This document shows positions 1-5,285 of a DNA stretch of 11,104 nucleotides, piece after piece. The DNA comes from JAPXSY01 sp033812795. GTDB taxonomy: Bacteria; Verrucomicrobiota; Kiritimatiellia; RFP12; UBA1067. The notes under the pieces are model-generated. The model was not told the DNA's origin and did not search any database. It worked only from the letters and a program-made list of their open reading frames with translations. Within the stretch, counting starts at the first letter, position 1. The number at the start of each line of letters is the position of its first letter. The DNA lies in NCBI GenBank assembly GCA_033812795.1, contig JAPXSY010000088.1:1-11104 (forward strand), read 5' to 3'. Position numbers and translations under genes: made by a program.

Positions 1-46
1 GCCACGGAAGCTTTTCCGGAATCCACTGGACGATCTGACGCAGGCG

Positions 47-616
47 GTGTATGCTGTTTCCGTGAACGAAAAAAAATCCATCCGCGGACCGGTCTATGTG
101 CTCGAGGACAACATCGACACCGATCTGCTCATACCGGCCTGTTATCTGAACCTCGTGCCCACGATTCCGGAGGAGTACCGCAAGCTGGGCTCGTACGCGC
201 TGGCGGGCTTGCCCGACACGTTTCCGAAGTTCGCGTCGAACCCGGACGGCACGACGCCGTTTCCGATCGTGATCGGCGGGCGGAACTTCGGGTGCGGCTC
301 GTCGCGGGAGCACGCGCCGATCGCGCTGGGCGCGGCCGGGTGCCGGGCGGTGGTGGCCGAGAGCTACGCGCGCATCTTCTTCCGCAACGCCGTGGCCACG
401 GGCGAGGTCTTCCCGCTCGAGTCCGAAGCGCGCCTGTGCGGCGAGTTCAAGACCGGCGACCTGGCTGAAGTGGACATCGCCGAGAACACCCTCACCCGCC
501 TTTCGGACGGCAAGGTCTTTGCGCTCAAACCGGTCGGCGCGGTCGCGCCGGTCATCGACGCGGGCGGCATGTTCGCCTACGCCCGCGAGATCGGGATGAT
601 TAAGAAAAAGGAGTGA
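47..616 (+). CDS. leuD: 3-isopropylmalate dehydratase small subunit, archaeal/HacB-like type (LeuD)
   Basis: Small (swivel-domain) subunit of isopropylmalate isomerase. With the LeuC [4Fe-4S] subunit it converts 2-isopropylmalate to 3-isopropylmalate in cytoplasmic leucine biosynthesis. Seen: the NIDTD motif near residues 22-26 and the signature GRNFGCGSSREHA at 78-90, followed by the usual AVVAESYARIFFRN segment. Its 184-189 residues fit the short archaeal-type LeuD/HacB class. The start is uncertain: GTG at 47 gives 189 residues and GTG at 62 gives 184. Neither has a convincing Shine-Dalgarno site, and the frame stays open to the window edge. A stop in another frame at 36-38 could end the preceding gene, but too little is visible to say whether that is leuC. 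A homoaconitase or other aconitase-like small subunit is the main alternative. Confidence 0.9.
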   Translation: MYAVSVNEKKSIRGPVYVLEDNIDTDLLIPACYLNLVPTIPEEYRKLGSYALAGLPDTFPKFASNPDGTTPFPIVIGGRNFGCGSSREHAPIALGAAGCRAVVAESYARIFFRNAVATGEVFPLESEARLCGEFKTGDLAEVDIAENTLTRLSDGKVFALKPVGAVAPVIDAGGMFAYAREIGMIKKKE

Positions 617-643
617 TGCGACAGAACGATTAAGGAGTCTGCC

Positions 644-1474
644 ATGAGTCGAACGACGCGCGTTATCGCTATTGCCAACCAGAAGGGCGGCGTGGGGAAG
701 ACCACCACGGTGGTCAATCTGGCCGCCGCGCTGTCGGAGGCGAAAAAGACCGTGCTGGTCATTGACCTCGATCCTCAGGCCAACGCCACCAGCGGACTCG
801 GCCTGCCGCGTCAGCAGGGCGCCAGCCTTTATCCCGTGTTGACCGGCACCGCCGACGTGGCGGACATCATTCAGGGTACGCCGTACGAAGGGATCAACAT
901 CATCCCTGCGGAGCTGGACCTCGCGGGCGCGGAGATCGAGATCGCGCGGCAGGAGAACCACCTCGCCGTTGTGCGGAACGTGCTCGACCGCGTGCTCACC
1001 GCGGGCGTGTTCGACTACGTGCTCATGGACTGCCCTCCCTCCCTCGGCATTCTCATGACCTCGTCGCTCGCAGCGGCCGATGCCGTCGTGGTCCCCATGC
1101 AGTGCGAATACTACGCCATGGAAGGGCTGAGCGTCATCATCTCCCTGATCGAGCAGTTGCGCGGCAACGGGGTGAACCCGGGGCTGGGGCTGGAGGGGAT
1201 CCTGATGACCATGTTCGACGGCCGCACGCGGCTGGCGGCGGATGTGGTGGCAGAGGTGCGGGCGCATTTCGGCGACAAGGTGTATGAAACCGTGATCCCG
1301 CGCAACGTGCGCATCAGCGAGGCCCCGAGCTTCGGTCAGCCGGTGGTCTTCTACGATCCCTCCAGCAAGGGCGCGGAGGCGTACCGCGCCTTTGCCGCGG
1401 AGTTCGCGCGCCGCATTGCGGGGCGTATTGAGATGCGGGCGGAGCCCGCAAGCTCAAAGGCTGTGAGGCTGTGA
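644..1474 (+). CDS. parA: ParA/Soj-type chromosome-partitioning ATPase
   Basis: Deviant Walker-A ATPase of the ParA/Soj/MinD superfamily. It binds the nucleoid in its ATP form and positions ParB-parS complexes. Seen: KGGVGKTT at residues 14-21 with the signature lysine, DLDPQANAT at 41-49 (switch I), DCPPSLG at 129-135 (Walker B), and a C-terminal NVRISEAPSFG segment typical of chromosomal Soj. AAGGAG at 632-637 lies 6 nt before the ATG and fixes the start. It follows leuD after 27 nt and may be cotranscribed. No parB follows, which is unusual because soj-spo0J are normally adjacent. The expected core ends near residue 260. Residues 261-276 and the stop codon are encoded by an intergenic repeat unit that recurs 310 bp downstream, so the natural C-terminus has been replaced or extended. 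Confidence 0.95.
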   Translation: MSRTTRVIAIANQKGGVGKTTTVVNLAAALSEAKKTVLVIDLDPQANATSGLGLPRQQGASLYPVLTGTADVADIIQGTPYEGINIIPAELDLAGAEIEIARQENHLAVVRNVLDRVLTAGVFDYVLMDCPPSLGILMTSSLAAADAVVVPMQCEYYAMEGLSVIISLIEQLRGNGVNPGLGLEGILMTMFDGRTRLAADVVAEVRAHFGDKVYETVIPRNVRISEAPSFGQPVVFYDPSSKGAEAYRAFAAEFARRIAGRIEMRAEPASSKAVRL

Positions 1475-1475
1475 G
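1424..1475 (+). repeat. Hairpin repeat unit, copy A (inside the parA 3' end)
   Basis: This 52-bp unit matches 1734-1785 at 49 of 52 positions. Its core is a hairpin with arms GCGGGC (1435-1440) and GCCCGC (1444-1449) around a GGA loop, extended by TTGAG/CTCAA outside. It ends in an 8-nt tandem GGCTGTGA repeat. It lies wholly within the parA reading frame, which it terminates with TGA at 1472-1474. No T-tract follows, so it is not an ordinary intrinsic terminator. Confidence 0.85.
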
Positions 1476-1478
1476 ACA

Positions 1479-1580
1479 ATCGATCCCGATAGCGATACCG
1501 ATAGCGATACCGATTTGGATGAAACCATGAAACCAGAAACCTTGAAACCAAAAACCCAGAAACCTTGAAACCTGAAACCC
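1479..1580. repeat. CGATNN hexamer run plus GAAACC array, copy 1
   Basis: Two blocks of simple repeats. First come tandem hexamers of the form CGATNN (CGATCC, CGATAG, CGATAC) from 1481 to about 1514. Then, after TTGGAT, about eight degenerate 7-8 nt units carrying GAAACC (TGAAACCA, AGAAACCT and similar) run to about 1580. The same two-block order recurs at 1808-1895, one 12-nt hexamer pair shorter. The spacing is too tight for CRISPR spacers. Any reading frame through it gives only low-complexity peptide (RYRYRY on the - strand). Confidence 0.85.
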
Positions 1581-1593
1581 AAGAGAGTTGAAG

Positions 1594-1692
1594 GTTCAAC
1601 TGCTCTTTTTAGGATAAATTGACAGGATTTCCCGCTGCGCGGGCGCATGTATCCAGGATTTTCAGGATTGAACCCAAAGGGAGCAGTTGAAC
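1594..1692. repeat. Small element with terminal inverted repeats, MITE-like
   Basis: GTTCAACTGCTC at 1594-1605 is the exact reverse complement of GAGCAGTTGAAC at 1681-1692. The pairing can extend inward by TTTTT (1606-1610) against AAAGG (1676-1680), using two G-T wobbles. The interior carries three CAGGATT-type units (about 1623, 1654 and 1663) and a small CCCGC/GCGGG hairpin (about 1631-1643). No open reading frame is visible and I see no convincing target-site duplication. It may be a non-autonomous mobile element, or simply a long imperfect RNA hairpin. Confidence 0.55.
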
Positions 1693-1733
1693 GGGTAAAA
1701 CTCTAGCAAAGCCCCGCAAACATTGGGTTTTGT

Positions 1734-1785
1734 CGTATTGAGATGCGGGCGGAGCCCGCAATCTCAAAGGCTGTAAGACTGTGAG
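1734..1785 (+). repeat. Hairpin repeat unit, copy B (intergenic)
   Basis: Second copy of the unit at the parA 3' end, with three substitutions. Here the hairpin is almost perfect: TTGAGAT (1738-1744) pairs with ATCTCAA (1761-1767), and inside it GCGGGC (1745-1750) pairs with GCCCGC (1754-1759) around GGA, with one bulged A at 1760. Read in the parA frame it would give nearly the same tail (RIEMRAEPAISKAVRL, then stop). It could therefore be a duplicated parA end or an independent insertion of the same repeat. Confidence 0.85.
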
Positions 1786-1807
1786 GCGGTTGTGTTCTGT
1801 GGTTAAA

Positions 1808-1895
1808 TAATCGATCCCGATAGCGATCCCGATTTGGATGAAACCATGAAACCAGAAACCCTGAAACCAGAAACATCGATAGCGATAGCGATCCC
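1808..1895. repeat. CGATNN hexamer run plus GAAACC array, copy 2
   Basis: Repeats the order of 1479-1580: AATCGATCCCGATAGCGAT, then CCGATTTGGATGAAACC, then several GAAACC units. It is followed by a second short CGATAG run (about 1875-1895). It lacks one 12-nt CGATAGCGATAC pair relative to copy 1, which suggests slippage in the tandem hexamers. Confidence 0.8.
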
Positions 1896-1907
1896 GACTA
1901 ATAATGC

Positions 1908-1930
1908 ACTAATGAACTAATGAACTAACG
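1908..1930. repeat. Tandem ACTAATGA octamer
   Basis: ACTAATGA at 1908-1915 and 1916-1923 is followed by a partial copy, ACTAACG, at 1924-1930. It forms the right edge of the repeat island, 15 bp from the stop codon of the ATPase gene on the - strand. Confidence 0.7.
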
Positions 1931-1944
1931 CACGGTTTTCAGGT

Positions 1945-3162
1945 TCACGATTTGAGCAGGGCGCGGCGTTGGCGGGGCGGCATCCCGAGCGCGTCGGCCA
2001 CGGTTTCCAGTGCGGAGTCGGGGCGGGCGTCGAGGGTTTCGCGCAGCAGACGGAAGAGCAGGCGTTTCTCTGTGGAGGAGAGGATGTCGAAATTGTCCGA
2101 GTAGGCGCGGATCGCGAGCGCGCAGGCCTCGAAACGCGCGCGGGCCGCGCGTTCGGCTTTGTTGGCCGGCGCGCCGGAGTAGGGATAGACGCCGTCCGCC
2201 TGCCATTGGCTCAGCAGTTCGGCGGTCAGGGCTTCGCGGCGTTCGCGGAAATGCCGGCGCAGGATGTCGCGCGCCGCGTCCAGAAAAGCGCGCACCTCCG
2301 GGTGCATCTCTTCGAGGAGCAGCAGGTTCGCCTCATGCAGGTCGGCGAAGCGTTGCGAGACGAGGTAGGCGGTGTAGTTGAATCCGCTGCCGGGCCGCAC
2401 CGCCGCGTCGGTCTCGTGCAGCGCGAAGCCGTCGGTGTTGCAGAAGACCACCTTGCCGCGGCTCTGCTTGGTTTTCCACTCGATCACTTGCAGTTCGGCC
2501 TTGTTGCCTTCCGAGGACTTCAGGTGGTAGGTGCGGCAGGTGTGCTGGACGATGACCGGATTGACCAGCAGGCCTTGGAAATAGATGCGGACATTGGGGT
2601 AGGCCTTGAGATAGAGCGCGAAGTTCGAGGCGATCTGCTGGACGGCCCAGGCGGCATCGAGCAGCGAGCTGATCGCGTTGCGGACCTCGGTGATCATGAC
2701 CTCCGTGCCGGTCGCCGGGCCCGGCGTTGCGGCTTCGACAAGCGTGAACAGGCTGGGGTCTGCCGCGGCGCCGCCCAACACGAACGAGCGCAGGCCGTCG
2801 GCGGTCTGGAAGGTCGTGCGCCATTCGACGCGGTTGCCGAGGCTGAAGGCCTTAAAGCGGCCCCTCCCCTTGCTGCCGTGCAGCACGCGCCCGGAGAGCG
2901 GCGTGCGCGCGGTGTCGCGTTTCCACGAGCCGCCGAGGTTTCCGAAGTGCCGATCCGCCTCCAGGGCGTTGATGCCGAGGCCGTCATCCGACACGCGGAT
3001 GGCGTCGATCCCGCCGAGGGGGTTCTGGATCACATCGATCTTCACATCGAACGCGTCCGCATCCAGCGCGTTCCAGACGAGTTCGCTCAGCGCCTGGATG
3101 GGCGAGGCGGTGCACAGCGAGGAGATGTGGTCCTTTTGGGCCAGAACGCGAATGTCTCTCAC
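1945..3162 (-). CDS. GHKL-fold (HSP90/MutL/histidine-kinase-like) ATP-binding protein, probably C-terminally short
   Basis: Bergerat-fold ATPase of unknown role. From the GTG start (405 residues) one sees the N-box ELVWNALDADA at 27-37 (E27, N31, D34), the Mg/adenine loop DDGLGI at 59-64, and the glycine-rich lid GSKGRGRFKAFSLG at 96-109. A transducer-like region follows, then a helical tail beginning near EMHPEVRAFLDAARD with a VYPYSG motif. The GTG at 3162 is chosen because AAAGG lies about 11-12 nt upstream; an upstream in-frame ATG at 3276 would run deep into the preceding gene. It starts 32 nt after the PQQ-like gene on the same strand, a likely operon. From memory, similar long ATP-binding proteins continue well beyond the final segment seen here (ALGMPPRQRRALLKS), and this one stops next to a repeat island. 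Truncation is therefore plausible. The cellular function cannot be assigned. Confidence 0.8.
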   Translation of the reverse strand: MRDIRVLAQKDHISSLCTASPIQALSELVWNALDADAFDVKIDVIQNPLGGIDAIRVSDDGLGINALEADRHFGNLGGSWKRDTARTPLSGRVLHGSKGRGRFKAFSLGNRVEWRTTFQTADGLRSFVLGGAAADPSLFTLVEAATPGPATGTEVMITEVRNAISSLLDAAWAVQQIASNFALYLKAYPNVRIYFQGLLVNPVIVQHTCRTYHLKSSEGNKAELQVIEWKTKQSRGKVVFCNTDGFALHETDAAVRPGSGFNYTAYLVSQRFADLHEANLLLLEEMHPEVRAFLDAARDILRRHFRERREALTAELLSQWQADGVYPYSGAPANKAERAARARFEACALAIRAYSDNFDILSSTEKRLLFRLLRETLDARPDSALETVADALGMPPRQRRALLKS

Positions 3163-3194
3163 AACAGGATCCCTTTCTTTTCCGGTCGCGCGCG

Positions 3195-4457
3195 TTACGG
3201 TTTGCCGATGCGGTAAAGCCGGGTACGCGTGCGGATGACCAATGAATCGCCGACCACGGCGGGCGAGGCCATGCACCCTTCGGTCAGGCGGTTGGTGGCC
3301 ACCAGATTGAACGTGTCGCCAAGCGCGGCCACCGAACCGATGCCGGTGGTGTTGAAAAGGTAAAGATGGCCGTCCGCGGCAACGGGCGAGGCCATGTGCT
3401 GTCCGGGTACGGTGTGGGACCAGCGCTCCGCGCCGGTGTCGGCCTCAAGGCAGCTCAGCCGCGAGGCGGTGAGGGTATAGAGGCGGTTGCCGAGGAGCAG
3501 GGGCGAAGGCATGTTCGGCACGTTGCGGGAGGTCTGCCAGACCACCGCCGAGGCGGTGGCGTCGCCTGCGGCCCCTTCGGGACGGATGCAGAGCATCAGC
3601 GGCTTGACCGTGCCGTTGCAGATGACGAGCAGGCCGTTGTGGAAGACCGGCCGGGGGATGACCGACCAGCCGCCGTAGCGCACGTTCCAGAGCTCGTTGC
3701 CGGACGCGGGGTCATACGCGCGCACGCCGTAGGGGCCGGGGCTGATGAGCTGTTCCCGTCCGGCCACGCGGATCACCAGCGGTATGCAGGACGAGTGCGT
3801 GTAGGCCGGGATCTTTCCGTCGGGGAAGGTGCGGTCCGTGCGCCAGAGCGTCCGGCCGGTGTGTTTGTCGAGCGCGATCACGTAGCGCACGTCATCGGCC
3901 TGCCCGTCGCAGGTGAGGATCAGGCGGTCGTCGTGAAGGATCGGCGAGCTGGCGACGCCGACATCGAAATAGCGCACCGGCAGGTCGCGCCGCTCCCAGA
4001 GGGTCTCCCCGGTCTCGGCCGAGAGGCAGGCGGTGCCGACTTTTCCGAAGGTGACATAGACGCGGCCCTGCTCCAAAACCGGGGTGGGGGTTGCGAAGCT
4101 GTTGAGGTTGTGGCAGGGCTCCGGTTCGTCGCAGGTGTACAGCACGCGGTCGCGCAGCACGGCGCCGGTGGCGAGGTCGACGCACACCACATGGCGCCGC
4201 CGCCCTTTGTCGGTGGCGCTGGTCAGCCAGACGCGGTTCTCCGCGACCACCGGCGACGAGTGGCCGAGGCCCGGCAGGCGGGTCATCCAGCGCACATTTT
4301 GCGTTTCGCTCCAGAAGCGCGGCAGGTTGCGGGCAGAGGCGATTCCCTGTCCGGCGGGTCCGCGGAACTGGGGCCAGTCAGCCGCGTCCGGTCCGGCAAA
4401 GGCTGCGAAGGCCGCCGCGACCCAGCAGCAGAGTGCGGAAAGAAGGGCGCGCGGCAT
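3195..4457 (-). CDS. Exported PQQ-like beta-propeller repeat protein
   Basis: Predicted secreted or periplasmic beta-propeller of the PQQ-like (BamB-related) class common in Planctomycetes and Verrucomicrobia. Seen: a signal peptide (MPRALLSALCCW, then an Ala/Phe-rich core, cleavage near AGPDA), the family-typical WPQFRGPAGQG near residue 28, and repeated blade motifs of the form 'SPVV..NRVWLTS...G....VCVDLATGAVL', 'ACLSAETGETLWERR', 'ALDKHTGRTLWRT' and 'SCLEADTGAERWSH'. Length is about 420 residues. These proteins usually act as ligand-binding or scaffold propellers; no enzymatic residues for a quinoprotein dehydrogenase are evident. The start is ambiguous: ATG 4457 begins a clean signal peptide, while ATG 4478 adds seven residues and lies exactly where a promoter would place the transcript start. 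Neither has a Shine-Dalgarno site. The ATPase gene follows downstream. Confidence 0.85.
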   Translation of the reverse strand: MPRALLSALCCWVAAAFAAFAGPDAADWPQFRGPAGQGIASARNLPRFWSETQNVRWMTRLPGLGHSSPVVAENRVWLTSATDKGRRRHVVCVDLATGAVLRDRVLYTCDEPEPCHNLNSFATPTPVLEQGRVYVTFGKVGTACLSAETGETLWERRDLPVRYFDVGVASSPILHDDRLILTCDGQADDVRYVIALDKHTGRTLWRTDRTFPDGKIPAYTHSSCIPLVIRVAGREQLISPGPYGVRAYDPASGNELWNVRYGGWSVIPRPVFHNGLLVICNGTVKPLMLCIRPEGAAGDATASAVVWQTSRNVPNMPSPLLLGNRLYTLTASRLSCLEADTGAERWSHTVPGQHMASPVAADGHLYLFNTTGIGSVAALGDTFNLVATNRLTEGCMASPAVVGDSLVIRTRTRLYRIGKP

Positions 4458-4484
4458 CTGGCAAGGCGTACAGCACATACGCGA

Positions 4485-4514
4485 ACTATACGAAAAAAGG
4501 AGGGGTGCTGTCCA
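4485..4514 (-). promoter_or_regulatory. Candidate sigma70-type promoter for the PQQ-like gene and ATPase operon
   Basis: On the - strand, TGGACA (complement of 4509-4514) matches TTGACA at 5 of 6 positions. It is separated by 18 nt from TATAGT (complement of 4485-4490). The predicted transcript start falls at or within a base or two of the ATG at 4478, so the message could be leaderless. Inferred from sequence only. Confidence 0.4.
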
Positions 4515-4530
4515 CGCGCGAAAATCCGGG

Positions 4531-4558
4531 TTTACTTTTTGCGAATCTGTGCGATACT
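4531..4558 (+). promoter_or_regulatory. Candidate promoter of the tmRNA gene
   Basis: TTTACT (4531-4536, 4 of 6 to TTGACA), a 16-nt spacer, and GATACT (4553-4558, 4 of 6 to TATAAT) end 14 nt before the mature tmRNA 5' end. That fits a short RNase P-removed leader. It is divergent from the candidate promoter of the PQQ-like gene. Confidence 0.4.
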
Positions 4559-4572
4559 GGTCTGCGTTTTGA

Positions 4573-4928
4573 GGGGGCGACTGGTTTCGACGGGGCACGT
4601 GAAAATCCGGTTGCGCGCCGAGGGCTCCTGTTGGCCTCGTAAAAAAACAGGAAAAAACCTAAACGCGAACGATAACTTCGCTCTCGCGGCCTAATTATTA
4701 GGCCCGACGTGGAACCGCCGATGTCTGCTGAGCGGGGAAGCGACGACGAGCAGACCCTGCCGGGGGCCGAGTAGCCGGGCGCCCGTGTCTTGACGAATCG
4801 TGGTTGCTGGTCTTCGGGTAAGCCTGTCCGCCGGCCTTCCCGATGATGAGACTGAAAGACGGGACACGCGCGTAGAGACGGGATGGAAGCTGTTTCGGAC
4901 GGGAGTTCGATTCTCCCCGCCTCCACCA
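4573..4928 (+). ncRNA. ssrA: Transfer-messenger RNA (tmRNA)
   Basis: tmRNA rescues ribosomes stalled on broken mRNAs with SmpB and adds a degradation tag. Seen: the 5' end GGGGGCGACTGGTTTCGACG; an acceptor stem of GGGGGCG (4573-4579) with CGCCTCC (4918-4924, one G-U); a T arm GGGAG-TTCGATT-CTCCC (4901-4917); and an encoded ACCA (4925-4928). Pseudoknot PK1 is formed by CGAGG (4619-4623) with CCTCG (4635-4639) and CCTGTT (4627-4632) with AACAGG (4646-4651). The tag frame resumes at GCG 4665 and ends at TAA 4692-4694, encoding ANDNFALAA. The resume codon is preceded by TAAAC, keeping the A at -4 that E. coli needs. It is one-piece, 356 nt and of normal length. Five Ts follow the CCA (4929-4933). 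Confidence 0.97.
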
Positions 4929-5000
4929 TTTTTCGCGCTTGCGCCGTGACGGGGGTTTGCGCTAACCTTATCCATCCGTGTTACGGAAAGGCGTTTTTAC

Positions 5001-5207
5001 ATGAAGAAGGATACCCACCCCAACTATGATGACGCGACGATCACGTGTGCCTGCGGCAATGTGATCAAGACGCGTTCCACCCGCAAAGAGATGAACGTCA
5101 ACACCTGCTCGGCCTGTCATCCGTATTTCACCGGGCAGCAGACCATGCTCGACACCGAGGGTCGCGTTGACCAGTTCATGAAGCGGTACAGAATCAAGAA
5201 GGCTTAG
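5001..5207 (+). CDS. rpmE: 50S ribosomal protein L31 (zinc-binding form)
   Basis: Ribosomal large-subunit protein L31, 68 residues, the normal length. Seen: MKKDTHPNYDDATITCACGN at the start, two cysteines in CAC, and a later CSACHPYFTG motif, which together make the zinc-binding C+ form. The family-typical end GRVDQFMKRY is also present. AAAGG at 4987-4991 lies 9 nt before the ATG. It begins 72 nt after tmRNA, with prfA following after a structured 78-nt gap. The stop codon is TAG. Confidence 0.96.
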   Translation: MKKDTHPNYDDATITCACGNVIKTRSTRKEMNVNTCSACHPYFTGQQTMLDTEGRVDQFMKRYRIKKA

Positions 5208-5221
5208 TGCTTCGGGGTCGG

Positions 5222-5272
5222 GGCGGGCCGGGGGCGTTGCCGCGGGGCGGCAGTCGCAGTTCCTGGCCCGCC
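5222..5272 (+). promoter_or_regulatory. Two-tier hairpin between rpmE and prfA
   Basis: GGCGGGCC (5222-5229) pairs perfectly with GGCCCGCC (5265-5272). Inside it, TGCCGC (5238-5243) pairs with GCGGCA (5247-5252) around GGG. A short T-rich stretch, TTGTCTTTTG, follows and the prfA ATG is 13 nt beyond the stem. It could be a weak terminator or attenuator after rpmE, or a structure controlling prfA translation. Confidence 0.55.
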
Positions 5273-5285
5273 TTGTCTTTTGCCT

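Noticed and set aside
1..46. End of a leuC gene before leuD
   Set aside because: A stop at 36-38 in frame 3 may end an upstream gene, but the 11 visible codons do not identify it.
1479..1580. Possible CRISPR-like array or parS/centromere iterons next to parA
   Set aside because: The GAAACC and CGATNN units are contiguous, with no spacers of 25-45 nt. No palindromic parS of the TGTTTCAC-GTGAAACA type is present; only the short TGAAAC core is shared.
1351..1599. Open frame on the - strand giving a RYRYRY-rich peptide
   Set aside because: It is a translation of the tandem repeats plus the antisense of parA, with no ribosome site.
1969..3216. 415-codon open frame on the + strand antisense to the GHKL ATPase
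   Set aside because: A G+C-rich antisense frame with no recognisable motif; the opposite strand has clear GHKL motifs.
3366..4694. 442-codon open frame on the + strand antisense to the PQQ-like gene
   Set aside because: It has no motifs and runs into tmRNA; its only meaningful part is the tmRNA tag at its end.
4486..4929. Open frame on the - strand across tmRNA (begins MVEAGRIELPS)
   Set aside because: It is the antisense of a structural RNA gene and a familiar spurious annotation.
4929..5000. Separate promoter for rpmE
   Set aside because: Only weak matches are present (for example GTGACG at 4946 with a poor -10), so whether rpmE has its own start or reads through from tmRNA is undecided.
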